64,000 nt of DNA from Chelatococcus albus (GTDB lineage Bacteria > Pseudomonadota > Alphaproteobacteria > Rhizobiales > Beijerinckiaceae), in contig NZ_JASJEV010000001.1 in the NCBI RefSeq assembly GCF_030067675.1, forward strand, positions 200,309-264,308, written 5' to 3'. The notes beneath the pieces were generated by a model, which saw only the letters and a program-made list of their open reading frames with translations, had not been told where the DNA came from and did not search any database. A program made the position numbers and the translations under genes. Shown in pieces: positions 7,716 through 15,917 of this stretch (the first letter of the stretch is position 1; each line of letters begins with the position of its first letter).

Positions 7716-8801
7716 TCATTGCTCGCCCGACAGGTCGATCATCGAGCGGCTCCAGTCGGCCAGGAAACGCGCGCGGCGGGCCTCGTCCTGCACGGCGAGC
7801 AGGGCGGGCCCGATCGTGATCGGCCGGAACAGGCCGGAGTCGACGACCGAAAGAGGGCCGTCGACCTCCGGCGGCGCGCCGCCGTCGAATCCGAAGAAGA
7901 AGGCCCGCTCGCGACCGGTGCGCTGCCCACGCGGCGAAAGCAGGTAGTCAACGAAGGCAGCGCCGAGGTCCGGCCGGCCAGCAGTCGACGGAACCATGGC
8001 GCCGCGGCTCAGGACCACCGTATAGTCGCGCGGCAGCACGATGCGCAGATGCGCCCCAGCGCGCACGCGGGCATAGGCATAGGAGCCAAGCAGGTTGTAA
8101 CCGATGAGGAGGCGCCCGCTCGCAAGATCGTCGAGCAGGTCGCTCGTGCAGCAGTGCACGACCGCTCGCGCCCGGCCGAAGCTCTCGATGAGGCGTCCAT
8201 AGGCGCTCGTCTGCCGGGCGTCGGTGATCGTGAGGAGATATCCGATGCCCGAGCGCCGCGGATCGTAGGTGCCCACCCGGCCGCGGTAGCTGTCCTCCTT
8301 CGTCCGCAGCAGCTCGGCCAGCTCCACGCGCGTGCGCGGCACATCCTCTGCTGGCACCGCGTCATAGTTGTAGACGATCACGGCCGGCTCGAAGGTGAAG
8401 CCGAACACCTCGTCGCGCCATTTTGCCCAGGACGGCGTCCGTGCCGTGTCCTGCGATCGGTGCTCGAGGGCACAGCCGTCGTTGGCGAGCCTCACCAGAT
8501 GGTCGACGGCAGAGGAAAGGATCACGTCCGCCAGGGGGCGCCCGGCTTCGCAGGCGATGCTCGCAGCCAGCTTGAGATCATTCGTGACATATTCGACGTA
8601 GGTGACGGCCACACGCGGATGTTGCGCCTGGAAGTCGCGGATCAGGGGCTCCATCGCGGTGAGATCTGCGGCTGCATGGATGGTCAGCACCGCGTCCTGC
8701 GCCGCGACGGCGGGGAACTGCGTCGTTTCCCGGGCCTGCGCGACCGCGGCGAGCACCGGGACAGCGAGGGCGGCGACGAAACGCCCGACGATTCCGCGCA
8801 T
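7716..8801 (-). CDS. Periplasmic ABC-type solute-binding protein (iron/anion-binding fold), likely sensor partner
   Basis: Exported binding protein of 361 residues with a signal peptide ending about residue 23 (AAVAQA). The body has the phrase TIHAAADLTAMEPLI near its start, then YVEYVTNDL, ADVILSSAVDHL and FTFEPAVIVYNYD, which fit the type 2 periplasmic-binding fold used for Fe3+ and small organic anions. No permease or ATPase gene adjoins it. It lies four bases after the sensor kinase gene on the same strand. Similar proteins are encoded in TctD/TctE-like operons, where they are thought to present ligand to the kinase periplasmic domain. A sensing role is therefore more likely here than transport, but that is inference. 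Confidence 0.8.
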   Translation of the reverse strand: MRGIVGRFVAALAVPVLAAVAQARETTQFPAVAAQDAVLTIHAAADLTAMEPLIRDFQAQHPRVAVTYVEYVTNDLKLAASIACEAGRPLADVILSSAVDHLVRLANDGCALEHRSQDTARTPSWAKWRDEVFGFTFEPAVIVYNYDAVPAEDVPRTRVELAELLRTKEDSYRGRVGTYDPRRSGIGYLLTITDARQTSAYGRLIESFGRARAVVHCCTSDLLDDLASGRLLIGYNLLGSYAYARVRAGAHLRIVLPRDYTVVLSRGAMVPSTAGRPDLGAAFVDYLLSPRGQRTGRERAFFFGFDGGAPPEVDGPLSVVDSGLFRPITIGPALLAVQDEARRARFLADWSRSMIDLSGEQ

Positions 8802-8805
8802 CGTT

Positions 8806-10197
8806 TCAGCTCCGTTCGTCGAGGATGCGCGGGAAACTGAGCGTCACGGTGAAGCCGCTCTCGTCCGGCTCGCGGAAGGAGAGGGCGCCGCCATGGGCCG
8901 TCGCGACCTCGCGCGCAATGGCGAAACCGAGACCCGTGCTGCGGCCCCCACCCGACGGGTCGCTGCCGAAGCGTTGCGTGACGCGCTGCCAGTCCCCCGG
9001 GGGAATGCCGGGCCCATCGTCGAACACGTCGACGAAGGCCGAGCACGCGTCCGTACGGACACAAACCCCGAGCCGCGCCGCCGCCCCGTGCCGCAGGGCA
9101 TTGTCGATGACGTTGGCGATCGCCTCGCGAATGCTCACCTGGTCGCCGTTCACGTGCACCGGATGGTCGGGTCCCTCGAAGGAAACGACGATGTCCGGGC
9201 TGATGGACACAGGGACGGCGTCACGCAGCGTGCGTCGCGCCAGCGCGACGATGTCCAGGCGCTCGAATGGCACGGCCTCGGTGCGGTGAATGACCATGGC
9301 ATGGCTGAGCAACTGGTTCGCGAGGCGGCCGAGCTGCCCGGTCCGTTCCTGTACGCGTTCGAGATGGTGGCGCCGCTGCGCCAGATCCGTGTCGTGCGCC
9401 AGCAGATCAACCTGGGCGGAAAGCGCGGCGAGGGGCGTGCGCAATTGATGCGCCGCGTCGGCGATGAAGCGTTGCATGAGCGTCATGCGTCCCTTCAGCC
9501 GCTCCATGAAGTGATTGATCGCAGCCACGAGCGCACGGATCTCGCGCGGCGTGTCGAGCGACAGGGGGGTGAGGTCTTGCGGATCGCGCGCCGTCAGCGC
9601 CGTCTCGATCCGGGCGAGCGGCCTTAGCGCATGGCGAACCGCGAAGACGACACCGCCAAGGGCGAGCGCGCTCATCGCCAGGACGAGGACGGTGGCGTTG
9701 AGAGTCAGGTCCCGCGCCAGGGACCAGCGTGCCTCCGCGGTCTGAGCCACGACGACGCGGGCCCAGCCCTGAACGGCGGGATCGGCAAAGACGCGTCCCA
9801 CGGAGGCAAGGCGCACGGGCACGCCACGGAACCGGCCATCGGAGACCGTGGGACGGGACGCTTGAGCACCGGCGGGGGGTCGGCCGTCGAGATCCGGATA
9901 GCCGGCGAGCAGATCGCCACGGGGGCCGGTGACCTTGTAGAAGATGCGGTCACGCTCGGACAGCGCCAGCATCTCGAAGGCAGAGATGGGCAGCTCCACC
10001 GTCAGGGCGCCGTCCTGCACCGTGAGCGCCTCCGCGATCTGCAGGGCCGCTCCGACCAGAAGCCGGTCATAGGCTTCGTCCGCGGCCGCGCGGGCGTAAT
10101 ACCAGGCAGCAGTCGTCAATCCCATCGCACCGACGGCGAGGACCAGGGTGATGGTGCCCGCGAGGCGGGCGAAGAGCGATGGTTCATGGCGTGGCAT
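8806..10197 (-). CDS. tctE: TctE-like sensor histidine kinase
   Basis: Inner-membrane sensor kinase of 463 residues from the ATG MPRHEPSLF, which overlaps the regulator gene by 14 bases. Helices lie at about 11-33 and 166-187. They flank a periplasmic domain of about 130 residues of the two-component-sensor N-terminal kind found in TctE. A short HAMP-like linker (ALRPLARIETAL) leads to the dimerisation and phosphoacceptor motif AAHQLRTPL with His250. The catalytic domain has N-box DNALRHG, G1 DDGPGIP and G2 STGLGFAIAREV. With the downstream binding protein and the divergent tctCBA transporter, it probably reports an external carboxylate. The ligand is not known. Confidence 0.9.
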   Translation of the reverse strand: MPRHEPSLFARLAGTITLVLAVGAMGLTTAAWYYARAAADEAYDRLLVGAALQIAEALTVQDGALTVELPISAFEMLALSERDRIFYKVTGPRGDLLAGYPDLDGRPPAGAQASRPTVSDGRFRGVPVRLASVGRVFADPAVQGWARVVVAQTAEARWSLARDLTLNATVLVLAMSALALGGVVFAVRHALRPLARIETALTARDPQDLTPLSLDTPREIRALVAAINHFMERLKGRMTLMQRFIADAAHQLRTPLAALSAQVDLLAHDTDLAQRRHHLERVQERTGQLGRLANQLLSHAMVIHRTEAVPFERLDIVALARRTLRDAVPVSISPDIVVSFEGPDHPVHVNGDQVSIREAIANVIDNALRHGAAARLGVCVRTDACSAFVDVFDDGPGIPPGDWQRVTQRFGSDPSGGGRSTGLGFAIAREVATAHGGALSFREPDESGFTVTLSFPRILDERS

Positions 10198-10858
10198 GCG
10201 GCACCAGTTGGTAGCCGAGCCCCCGGATCGTGCGGATCTCGGCGCGCGCTCCCTCGAGCTTCCGGCGCAGCCGCCCGACATAGAGCTCGATGACGTTCGG
10301 CCCGGACGCCTCCTCGAAGCCGAAGATCTGGTCGAGCAGCTCCTCTTTGCTGAAGACGCGGCCGGGGCGGGACACGAGGATCTCGAGCAGCGTCAGCTCC
10401 CGCCGCTTGAGGTTGACCTCCCGGTTGCCGATGCGGACGGCCCGTGCGCTACGGTCGAGCACGATGTCGCCGCAGACGAGGACGTTCGTCGCACGCCCCT
10501 CGCGCCGCCGCAGCAGCACACGCGTGCGGGCCTCGAGCTCGCGGAAGTCGAACGGTTTGACGAGGTAGTCGTCGGCGCCGAGGTCGAGGGCGCTCACCCG
10601 ATCCTCCACCTCCGAGCGCGCCGTCAGCACCAGGACCGGCGTATCGTTCCTGGCCGCGCGCAAACGTTGCAGGATCGAGAATCCGTCGATGCCCGGCAGC
10701 ATGATGTCCAGAATGACGAGATCATAGGCGGTGAAGTCGAGGATCTCGGCGGCCGCCTGCCCGTCCATCTCCCAGTCGACAGCATGGCCGCAGCGTGTGA
10801 GCCGCGCGACGATGGCCTCGCCCACATCGCGGGTGTCCTCGACCAGAAGGATGCGCAT
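10184..10858 (-). CDS. tctD: TctD-like OmpR-family response regulator
   Basis: Cytoplasmic transcription regulator of 224 residues. The receiver domain has the acidic pair at Glu7/Asp8, the phosphoacceptor Asp51 (VILDIMLPG) and the conserved Lys in YLVKPF. A winged-helix DNA-binding domain of the OmpR type follows from about residue 125, ending in YVGRLRRKLEGA and RGLGYQLV. It is the first gene of the regulator-kinase-binding protein unit and is transcribed away from tctC. The most likely target is the intervening region, where tandem 8-base direct repeats with 11-base spacing are seen just upstream of its start. Confidence 0.92.
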   Translation of the reverse strand: MRILLVEDTRDVGEAIVARLTRCGHAVDWEMDGQAAAEILDFTAYDLVILDIMLPGIDGFSILQRLRAARNDTPVLVLTARSEVEDRVSALDLGADDYLVKPFDFRELEARTRVLLRRREGRATNVLVCGDIVLDRSARAVRIGNREVNLKRRELTLLEILVSRPGRVFSKEELLDQIFGFEEASGPNVIELYVGRLRRKLEGARAEIRTIRGLGYQLVPHATP

Positions 10859-10877
10859 CGCGCCCGACCGACCTCAC

Positions 10878-10896
10878 GGTGACAGCATGGTGACAG
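10878..10896. promoter_or_regulatory. Tandem direct repeat, candidate TctD-type regulator site
   Basis: Two perfect copies of GGTGACAG, at 10878-10885 and 10889-10896, repeat with an 11-base period, about one helical turn. A third near-copy (GGTGACAA) is at 11026-11033, closer to tctC. OmpR-family regulators usually bind as head-to-tail dimers to direct repeats with 10-11 base periodicity. The site lies in the divergent region between the regulator gene and tctC. Binding is inferred, not shown. Confidence 0.4.
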
Positions 10897-11119
10897 GTTC
10901 GCCCTGTAGCTCGGAGGTGAGCCTCTCCGACCGGGAGGATTAACAAGAATACCAGCATGAGGGAACGCTATGACCACAGAAATATCCACGTGAACCCGGC
11001 GCAGCGGTACGCATAGACCGCCCCCGGTGACAATTAACAGACCCCGACTGCACTGAAACGACACGATGGCGTGGCGCCAGACAAGTATTGCCCGGCAATG
11101 CCCGCACGAGGAACGGCCC

Positions 11120-12103
11120 ATGAGGACAATCGCCAAGAAGAAGGCGCGGAGGGGACTGCTCGTCCTTGCCGCAACCGCAGTGCTCGCGACGGCGGCGGCC
11201 GCGGCGCCTGAGAAGACCGAATGCCTCGTCGGCGCAAAGCCGGGCGGCGGCTTCGATCTGACCTGCCGGCTCGCCGCCAATGCATTGACGGCGGCAAAGC
11301 TCATCGACCGGCCGATGGCCGTGACCTACATGGAGGGCGGCGTCGGGGCCGTGGCCTACAACCACGTCGTCGGCACGCGTCCGGGCGATGCCGGGCTCGT
11401 GACGGCCGCCTCCTCGGGCTCGGCGCTGCTCCTCGCGCAGAAGAAGTTCGGCAACCACGACGCGGATGCCGTGCGCTGGGTCGCCTCGGTCAGCGCCGAC
11501 TACGGCATCGTCGCGGTGGCAGCGGATTCCCCGTACAAGACGCTCAAGGACCTGGTCGAAGCCTTCAGGAAGGCACCCGGCGACTTCCCCATTGGCGGCG
11601 GCGGCGCGGTTGGCAGCCAGGACTGGATGAAGGCCGCCGTGCTCGCCAAGGCGGCCGGCATACCGGCGAAAACCATCCGCTACGTCGCCCTCGAAGGCGG
11701 CGGTGCGGTCCAGACGAACCTCCAGGGGGGCTTCATCAAGATCGCTTCGGGCGATGCCTCGGAGATGGTCGCCAATCACAAGGCGGGCAAGATCCGCATC
11801 CTCGCGGTCATGGCCGACCAGCGCCTGCCGGGCGATCTCGCCGAGGTGCCGACCGCCAGGGAGCAGGGCTTCGACCTCGTATGGCCGATCTGGCGCGGCT
11901 TCTACGTCGGGCCGAAGGTGAGCGACGCCGACTATGCCTGGTGGGTCGAGACCTTCCGCAAGCTCACGGCGACCCCTGAATTCCGGAAGGAACGTGAGGC
12001 CCGCGGCCTCTATGCCTTCGACGAATTGGGCGCCGCCTTCGACGCAACCGTGAAGAAGGATGTCCGGCGCTTCCGCGAGCTCGCCAGGGAAGCGGGTCTC
12101 TGA
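11120..12103 (+). CDS. tctC: Tripartite tricarboxylate transporter substrate-binding protein (TctC family)
   Basis: Periplasmic substrate-binding protein of 327 residues in a TTT-family carrier that works with TctA and TctB. The N-terminus after the ATG (MRTIAKKKARRG) is a Sec signal ending near AAAAA|PEKTE. The mature start CLVGAKPGGGFDLTCRLAANAL matches the carboxylate-binding loop of the family, and VTYMEGGVGAVAYN and GSQDWMKAAVL follow as expected. The ATG is preceded by GAGGAA at good spacing; a start 54 bases upstream lacks both a ribosome-binding site and a signal. It is the first gene of a three-gene operon divergent from the TctDE-like regulators, so induction by a di- or tricarboxylate is likely. 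Confidence 0.92.
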   Translation: MRTIAKKKARRGLLVLAATAVLATAAAAAPEKTECLVGAKPGGGFDLTCRLAANALTAAKLIDRPMAVTYMEGGVGAVAYNHVVGTRPGDAGLVTAASSGSALLLAQKKFGNHDADAVRWVASVSADYGIVAVAADSPYKTLKDLVEAFRKAPGDFPIGGGGAVGSQDWMKAAVLAKAAGIPAKTIRYVALEGGGAVQTNLQGGFIKIASGDASEMVANHKAGKIRILAVMADQRLPGDLAEVPTAREQGFDLVWPIWRGFYVGPKVSDADYAWWVETFRKLTATPEFRKEREARGLYAFDELGAAFDATVKKDVRRFRELAREAGL

Positions 12104-12129
12104 GCCGACATACGGAGGGAGGGAAAGAC

Positions 12130-12594
12130 ATGGCGCGATCGTCGCCGATCACCAACCGTTCGGGCCGGATCGCCGCAGCGATCCTCCTCGCCCTGGCATG
12201 CATCCTGTTCGTGGCCGCGACACGCATCGATTATGCCTTTTCCTCCGACCCCCTGGGACCGAGGGCCATACCGCTGATCCTGGCGGCCGCGCTCGGGCTC
12301 TTCGCGCTGCGCTACGGGTTCAGCCCCGGCCCCGCCGAGGTGTTTCCGCGAGGGCCGCTCCTCCTGCGCAGCATCGGCTTCGTGGCCGTGTGCTTTGCAA
12401 CGGTGGCGCTGCTCGATCTCCTCGGCTTTCTGCCGGCCATGGCCGTGCTCATCGGGGTCACGGCCCTTCTCTTCGGCGCCACACCCCTGCAAGCCGCCGT
12501 GGTCGGCGTCGTGCAGGCGGCGTTCTGGTTCGTCTGCTTCAAATACGCGCTCGGCACCTACCTGCCGATGGGTTCGATCTTCACGGCGGGGTGA
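12130..12594 (+). CDS. tctB: Tripartite tricarboxylate transporter small membrane subunit (TctB family)
   Basis: Small inner-membrane subunit of 154 residues with four predicted helices: about 13-32, 45-63, 80-98 and 102-140, the last probably two segments. The loop SDPLGPRAIPLILAAAL after the first helix is the typical TctB signature. It sits 26 bases after tctC and only four bases before tctA. TctB is needed for transport by TctA, though its mechanistic role is unclear. Sequence conservation in this family is low, so the call rests on length, topology, the signature loop and position. Confidence 0.88.
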   Translation: MARSSPITNRSGRIAAAILLALACILFVAATRIDYAFSSDPLGPRAIPLILAAALGLFALRYGFSPGPAEVFPRGPLLLRSIGFVAVCFATVALLDLLGFLPAMAVLIGVTALLFGATPLQAAVVGVVQAAFWFVCFKYALGTYLPMGSIFTAG

Positions 12595-12598
12595 GGCG

Positions 12599-14122
12599 AT
12601 GTCGTTCGACTATCTGTGGACCGGCTTCGGCGTGGCGCTGCAGCCGCAGAACCTCTTGTACGGCCTGATGGGCTGCTTCCTGGGCACGATCATCGGCGCC
12701 CTGCCTGCGATCGGGCCGATCAACGGCATCGCGCTGCTTCTGCCCATCGCCTTCGCTGCCAAGCTGCCACCCGAAAGCACCATGATCCTGCTCGCGGCGG
12801 TCTACTATGGCGCCGAATACGGCGGGCGCATCGCCTCGATCCTTCTCAACGTGCCCGGCGATGCCGGGGCCGTGATGACCGCCGTCGACGGCTATCCGGC
12901 CGCACGGCAGGGCAGGGCGGCCGAGGCGCTGACGATCTCCGCCCTGTCTTCCTTCGTCGGCGGAATCCTGGCGGTCGTCGGCTTGACCTTCTTCGCCCCG
13001 GCGCTCGGGCTCATCGCCATCAAGTTCGGCCCGGCCGAATACGTCGCGCTGATAGTCTTCGCCTTTGCCACGCTCGCCTCGATGGTCGGGCACGAACCGG
13101 TGAAGACCTTGATCGGCTGCACGCTCGGCCTGCTGCTCACGACCGTCGGCCTCGACCCGACCTCCGGAGCCTATCGCTTCACCTTCGACCAGCCGGAACT
13201 CCACGACGGCATCGAGTTCATCATCCTCGTCATCGGCCTGTTCTCGATTTCCGAAGTCCTGCTGATGCTCGAGCACCAGTTTGCCGGCAACCTGAAGCCG
13301 ATCCCGGTCGGCAGGGGTTTCCCGAGCTGGGCCGACATCAAGGCCTGCTTCTGGCCCACGTTGCGCAGCTCGGCGAGCGGCTTCGTCATCGGCGTGCTGC
13401 CGGGCACTGGTGCGTCGGTCGCGAGCGCGGTCGCCTACACGACCGAGAAGCGCCTTCTCGACAGGGGAACCTTCGGCAAGGGCGACCTGCGCGGCGTCGC
13501 GGCTCCCGAGGCGGCGAACAACGCCGCCGCCGGCGGCGCCTTCGTGCCCATGCTGACGCTGGGCGTGCCGGGTTCGGGGACGACAGCCGTGATGCTCGGG
13601 GCGCTGATGCTCTACAACATCACGCCCGGCCCGCAGCTCTTCACCGAGCGACCTGAGATCGCCGGTGGCCTCATCGCCTCCATGTATGTGGGCAACGTGC
13701 TGCTGCTGCTGCTCAACATTCCGCTCATCGGCCTGTTCGCGCGCATGCTGCAGGTGCCCAACATCTGGCTGATCCCGGCGATCGTCGTCTTGTCGATCCT
13801 CGGCGTCTACACCGCCTATTCGAGCGTCCTGTCGGTGCTCATCATGCTCGGCATCGGGGTCGTCGGCTGGGCGCTGCGCAAGCTCGGCTTCGACCTGGCG
13901 CCCGTCGTCCTCGGTTTCGTGCTGGGCAAGGTGCTGGAGACGAACCTGCGCAATGCGCTGGCGATTTCCGGCGGCGACCCGTCCATCCTCCTCGGCAGCA
14001 CGATATCGATCGTCCTGTGGATCGCTGCGGCCATGATCGTCGTCCTGCCGTGGTGGCTCGCCCGCCGCCGCGCGCAGCAGCGCCCCCTGCAGGAAGTGCA
14101 GGGCGCCGCCGCGCTCGAGTGA
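12599..14122 (+). CDS. tctA: Tripartite tricarboxylate transporter large permease (TctA family)
   Basis: Large permease of 507 residues with about 11-12 transmembrane helices, driving solute uptake by an ion gradient. The start MSFDYLWTGFGVAL and GTIIGALPAIGPINGIALLLP carry the first family repeat with its glycine/proline-rich re-entrant loop. The second repeat is seen in FVIGVLPGTGASVAS. The phrases YYGAEYGGRIASILLNVPGDAG and EAANNAAAGGAFVPMLTLGVPGSGTTAVML are diagnostic for TctA. The ATG lies four bases after the tctB stop. A strong hairpin terminator follows the stop codon by about 35 bases, closing the operon. Confidence 0.95.
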   Translation: MSFDYLWTGFGVALQPQNLLYGLMGCFLGTIIGALPAIGPINGIALLLPIAFAAKLPPESTMILLAAVYYGAEYGGRIASILLNVPGDAGAVMTAVDGYPAARQGRAAEALTISALSSFVGGILAVVGLTFFAPALGLIAIKFGPAEYVALIVFAFATLASMVGHEPVKTLIGCTLGLLLTTVGLDPTSGAYRFTFDQPELHDGIEFIILVIGLFSISEVLLMLEHQFAGNLKPIPVGRGFPSWADIKACFWPTLRSSASGFVIGVLPGTGASVASAVAYTTEKRLLDRGTFGKGDLRGVAAPEAANNAAAGGAFVPMLTLGVPGSGTTAVMLGALMLYNITPGPQLFTERPEIAGGLIASMYVGNVLLLLLNIPLIGLFARMLQVPNIWLIPAIVVLSILGVYTAYSSVLSVLIMLGIGVVGWALRKLGFDLAPVVLGFVLGKVLETNLRNALAISGGDPSILLGSTISIVLWIAAAMIVVLPWWLARRRAQQRPLQEVQGAAALE

Positions 14123-14157
14123 CGCAACCGCCCATCGTTGCGCTTTCCGGGAGGAGA

Positions 14158-14185
14158 GGGGGCCTCGGTTCTCCAAGGCCCCCTT
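14158..14185 (+). terminator. Hairpin terminator after tctA
   Basis: A perfect 8-base stem, GGGGGCCT at 14158-14165 and AGGCCCCC at 14176-14183, with a 10-base loop, followed by TT. The stem is very stable but the T tract is short. It lies between tctA and the convergent LuxR-type gene and could serve both strands. Confidence 0.7.
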
Positions 14186-14244
14186 CGCCATACGCTTCCG
14201 GCGCACACCACGCGGCTCCCGCTGGCCTGCCGCAACAGCCAGGT

Positions 14245-14664
14245 TCATTCGCGGAGCACGACGGTCCCGTTGCCGAACTTGGCTGCGATGAGGGCAGCAA
14301 GCTCGGTCTGCTTGTGCAGGCCGAGCTTTGCATAGATTCGTCCGACATGTACGCGCACGGTGTGGAAGCTGATCCGCAGCGACTGCGCGATTTCCTTGTT
14401 CTGATTGCCAGCCGCCACGAGGAGTGCGATCTGCAGCTCGCGCGGCGTCAAGACCTCGATGACATCCGGACTGGCGGGGCTCCTGTTGCTGCGCAGAACC
14501 GCATAGCGATGACCCGCCATCATGAATGTACCGAGAAACGTATCCGCCCCGTCGCGTGTCTGGTCCAGGTCGACGACGAGGCATTCCGCCCCGGCGAGTG
14601 AAAAGCGCGCCAAGGCCTCGACGGAACGGGACGACGGGGAGGCCATGACCTGAACGGGTTGCAT
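14245..14664 (-). CDS. LuxR-family helix-turn-helix regulator
   Basis: Small regulator of 139 residues. The C-terminal part (about 73-130) is a LuxR-type DNA-binding domain: LTPRELQIALLVAAGNQNKEIA, then FHTVRVHVGRIYAKLGLHKQTELA. The N-terminal 70 residues are short and do not show a receiver aspartate, an autoinducer pocket or a PAS core that I recognise. It could therefore act without phosphorylation or with an unknown ligand. It converges on tctA and is separated from it by a terminator. Upstream are two copies of ATCGACGAT, at 14678-14686 and 14712-14720, 34 bases apart, which could be autoregulatory. The target genes are unknown. Confidence 0.82.
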   Translation of the reverse strand: MQPVQVMASPSSRSVEALARFSLAGAECLVVDLDQTRDGADTFLGTFMMAGHRYAVLRSNRSPASPDVIEVLTPRELQIALLVAAGNQNKEIAQSLRISFHTVRVHVGRIYAKLGLHKQTELAALIAAKFGNGTVVLRE

Positions 14665-15102
14665 CGTCTTCCCTCGGATCGACGATCAGCCTGTCATTCA
14701 CCTGCGAGCGCATCGACGATTCGCGCCGTACCCTTTACGGGCAGCAACCATCGCGGCGTCGCCTACGATCTACCCACGGCCATCCGACATCGAACACAAG
14801 ATATATAGAAAATGTCAGCGGAAGGGGAATTCAAATAAATAATACAAACACATTCCCCCATTGTATTATCTTTATATTTCTTATTTGGCGACAGCCAGTC
14901 TTGCGCAATTCGAAAGCGCAGAGGACTTCCGCTTGCGCCATGATAGCCAAAGTTGCGTCATGTTGAAAGAGAAACCTCGCGACAGGTGACGACGGAGGGA
15001 GAATCCCACCGTTCGACGCGGCAGGTGCGACGGCCTTCATGGAGTGCCTCCTTCACCCCGATGACCGCCGAGCGACCACGGCCTTCTTCGAAGAGCCCCG
15101 CG
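14665..15102. other. 438-base intergenic stretch with an AT-rich core
   Basis: No convincing gene. Bases about 14800-14900 are strikingly AT-rich against the high-GC background and carry nested inverted repeats (listed separately). The stretch marks the border between the tct region and the accessory block that starts with the serine protease gene. A 69-codon open frame on the minus strand crosses it but has no homology or ribosome-binding site that I can support. Confidence 0.6.
14832..14887. repeat. Nested inverted repeats in AT-rich island
   Basis: Outer arms CAAATAA (14832-14838) and TTATTTG (14881-14887) flank a perfect 9-base inner pair, ATAATACAA (14839-14847) and TTGTATTAT (14861-14869). 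The inner arms are separated by 13 bases including CCCCC. The whole can fold as a bulged hairpin or act as a symmetric protein-binding site. Its base composition is unlike the rest of the window. Confidence 0.6.
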
Positions 15103-15912
15103 TCAGGGCAGCCGCACCATCAGGGCGGGGCCGGGCCGCGGCCGCGACGGATCGGACAGAGCTTCGATCGTGGCCGGGCGCAGCCTGACCCCGCTGTTGA
15201 CGCTGCCCGCCGGGGCGAGCACGGTTCCCCGCTTGCAACCATGCGACAGTCCCTCCGGGTCGAGGACGCCCGCGGTGTGAACGCCGATCACCGCGGGCTG
15301 GCCGTCGATCCGCGCCATGATCGGGCTCCCGCTGTGACCGGGACAGGTATCGACGGTGTGGAAGAGGCGATGATCGTCGAACCGCACCAGTCGCTCGGCG
15401 TGGCGCCAGAGCGTGCCCACGGGACGGTCCGAGGGATAGCCGGCGACCGTGACACGCCCCGCCTCACGCAGTCGCGACAGGGCCGCGGCTGACAAGGGCT
15501 TCATTGGTACGAAGCGGCCGATCTCAGAGGGCACGGGCCGCCTGAGCACGATCAGGCCCCAGTCCCAGGCGGTTCTCTCCGGCCCCGTGAGGAAACCGCG
15601 CGGAACCCAGTATTCGCGGGCCTCGATCGAGCCGAAGGGCATCGTGGCGCGATCGCGCCGGCCGGGGATCACAAAGATGCGGCGGGGGGCCGCCGCCCGC
15701 CCGATGCTCCACAGGCAGTGGGCGGCGGTGAGCACCCGTCGGGGCCCGATGAGAATACCGCTGCATCCCGAGCACTGCCCTGACCCGAAATCCCGGCACA
15801 GGTGAACGAGGGTGTTCCAGGGAAACTGGCGGGTGCGTATCTCCTGCACGCGGCTGTCGATCGGCCCGATGACCGCCAGATCCTGACCGTCTTCCATCCA
15901 CTCGGCGAGCAT
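15103..15912 (-). CDS. Trypsin-fold serine protease without signal peptide
   Basis: Predicted serine endopeptidase of 269 residues. The catalytic triad is visible: His65 in LTAAHC, Asp117 in WDWGLI and Ser194 in PGHSGSPI. The GxSGSP form resembles V8/glutamyl-endopeptidase relatives. Cys residues at 39, 47, 50, 66 and 190 could form disulfides. There is no Sec or Tat signal at the N-terminus (MLAEWMEDGQDLAV), and residues 1-30 may be a short propeptide or interaction region. The gene is the last of the minus-strand accessory block, five bases after the preceding small gene. If cytoplasmic, it would need partners or inactivation; it could leave the cell by a non-classical route. The target is unknown. 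Confidence 0.82.
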   Translation of the reverse strand: MLAEWMEDGQDLAVIGPIDSRVQEIRTRQFPWNTLVHLCRDFGSGQCSGCSGILIGPRRVLTAAHCLWSIGRAAAPRRIFVIPGRRDRATMPFGSIEAREYWVPRGFLTGPERTAWDWGLIVLRRPVPSEIGRFVPMKPLSAAALSRLREAGRVTVAGYPSDRPVGTLWRHAERLVRFDDHRLFHTVDTCPGHSGSPIMARIDGQPAVIGVHTAGVLDPEGLSHGCKRGTVLAPAGSVNSGVRLRPATIEALSDPSRPRPGPALMVRLP

Positions 15913-15917
15913 GGCGG

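Noticed and set aside
12581-14713. A 710-codon open frame on the minus strand across tctA
   Set aside because: Antisense to a clear TctA permease, and low-complexity charged sequence with no motif.
14831-15040. A 69-codon minus-strand open frame through the AT-rich island
   Set aside because: No ribosome-binding site, mixed composition along its length and no recognisable motif; more likely chance.
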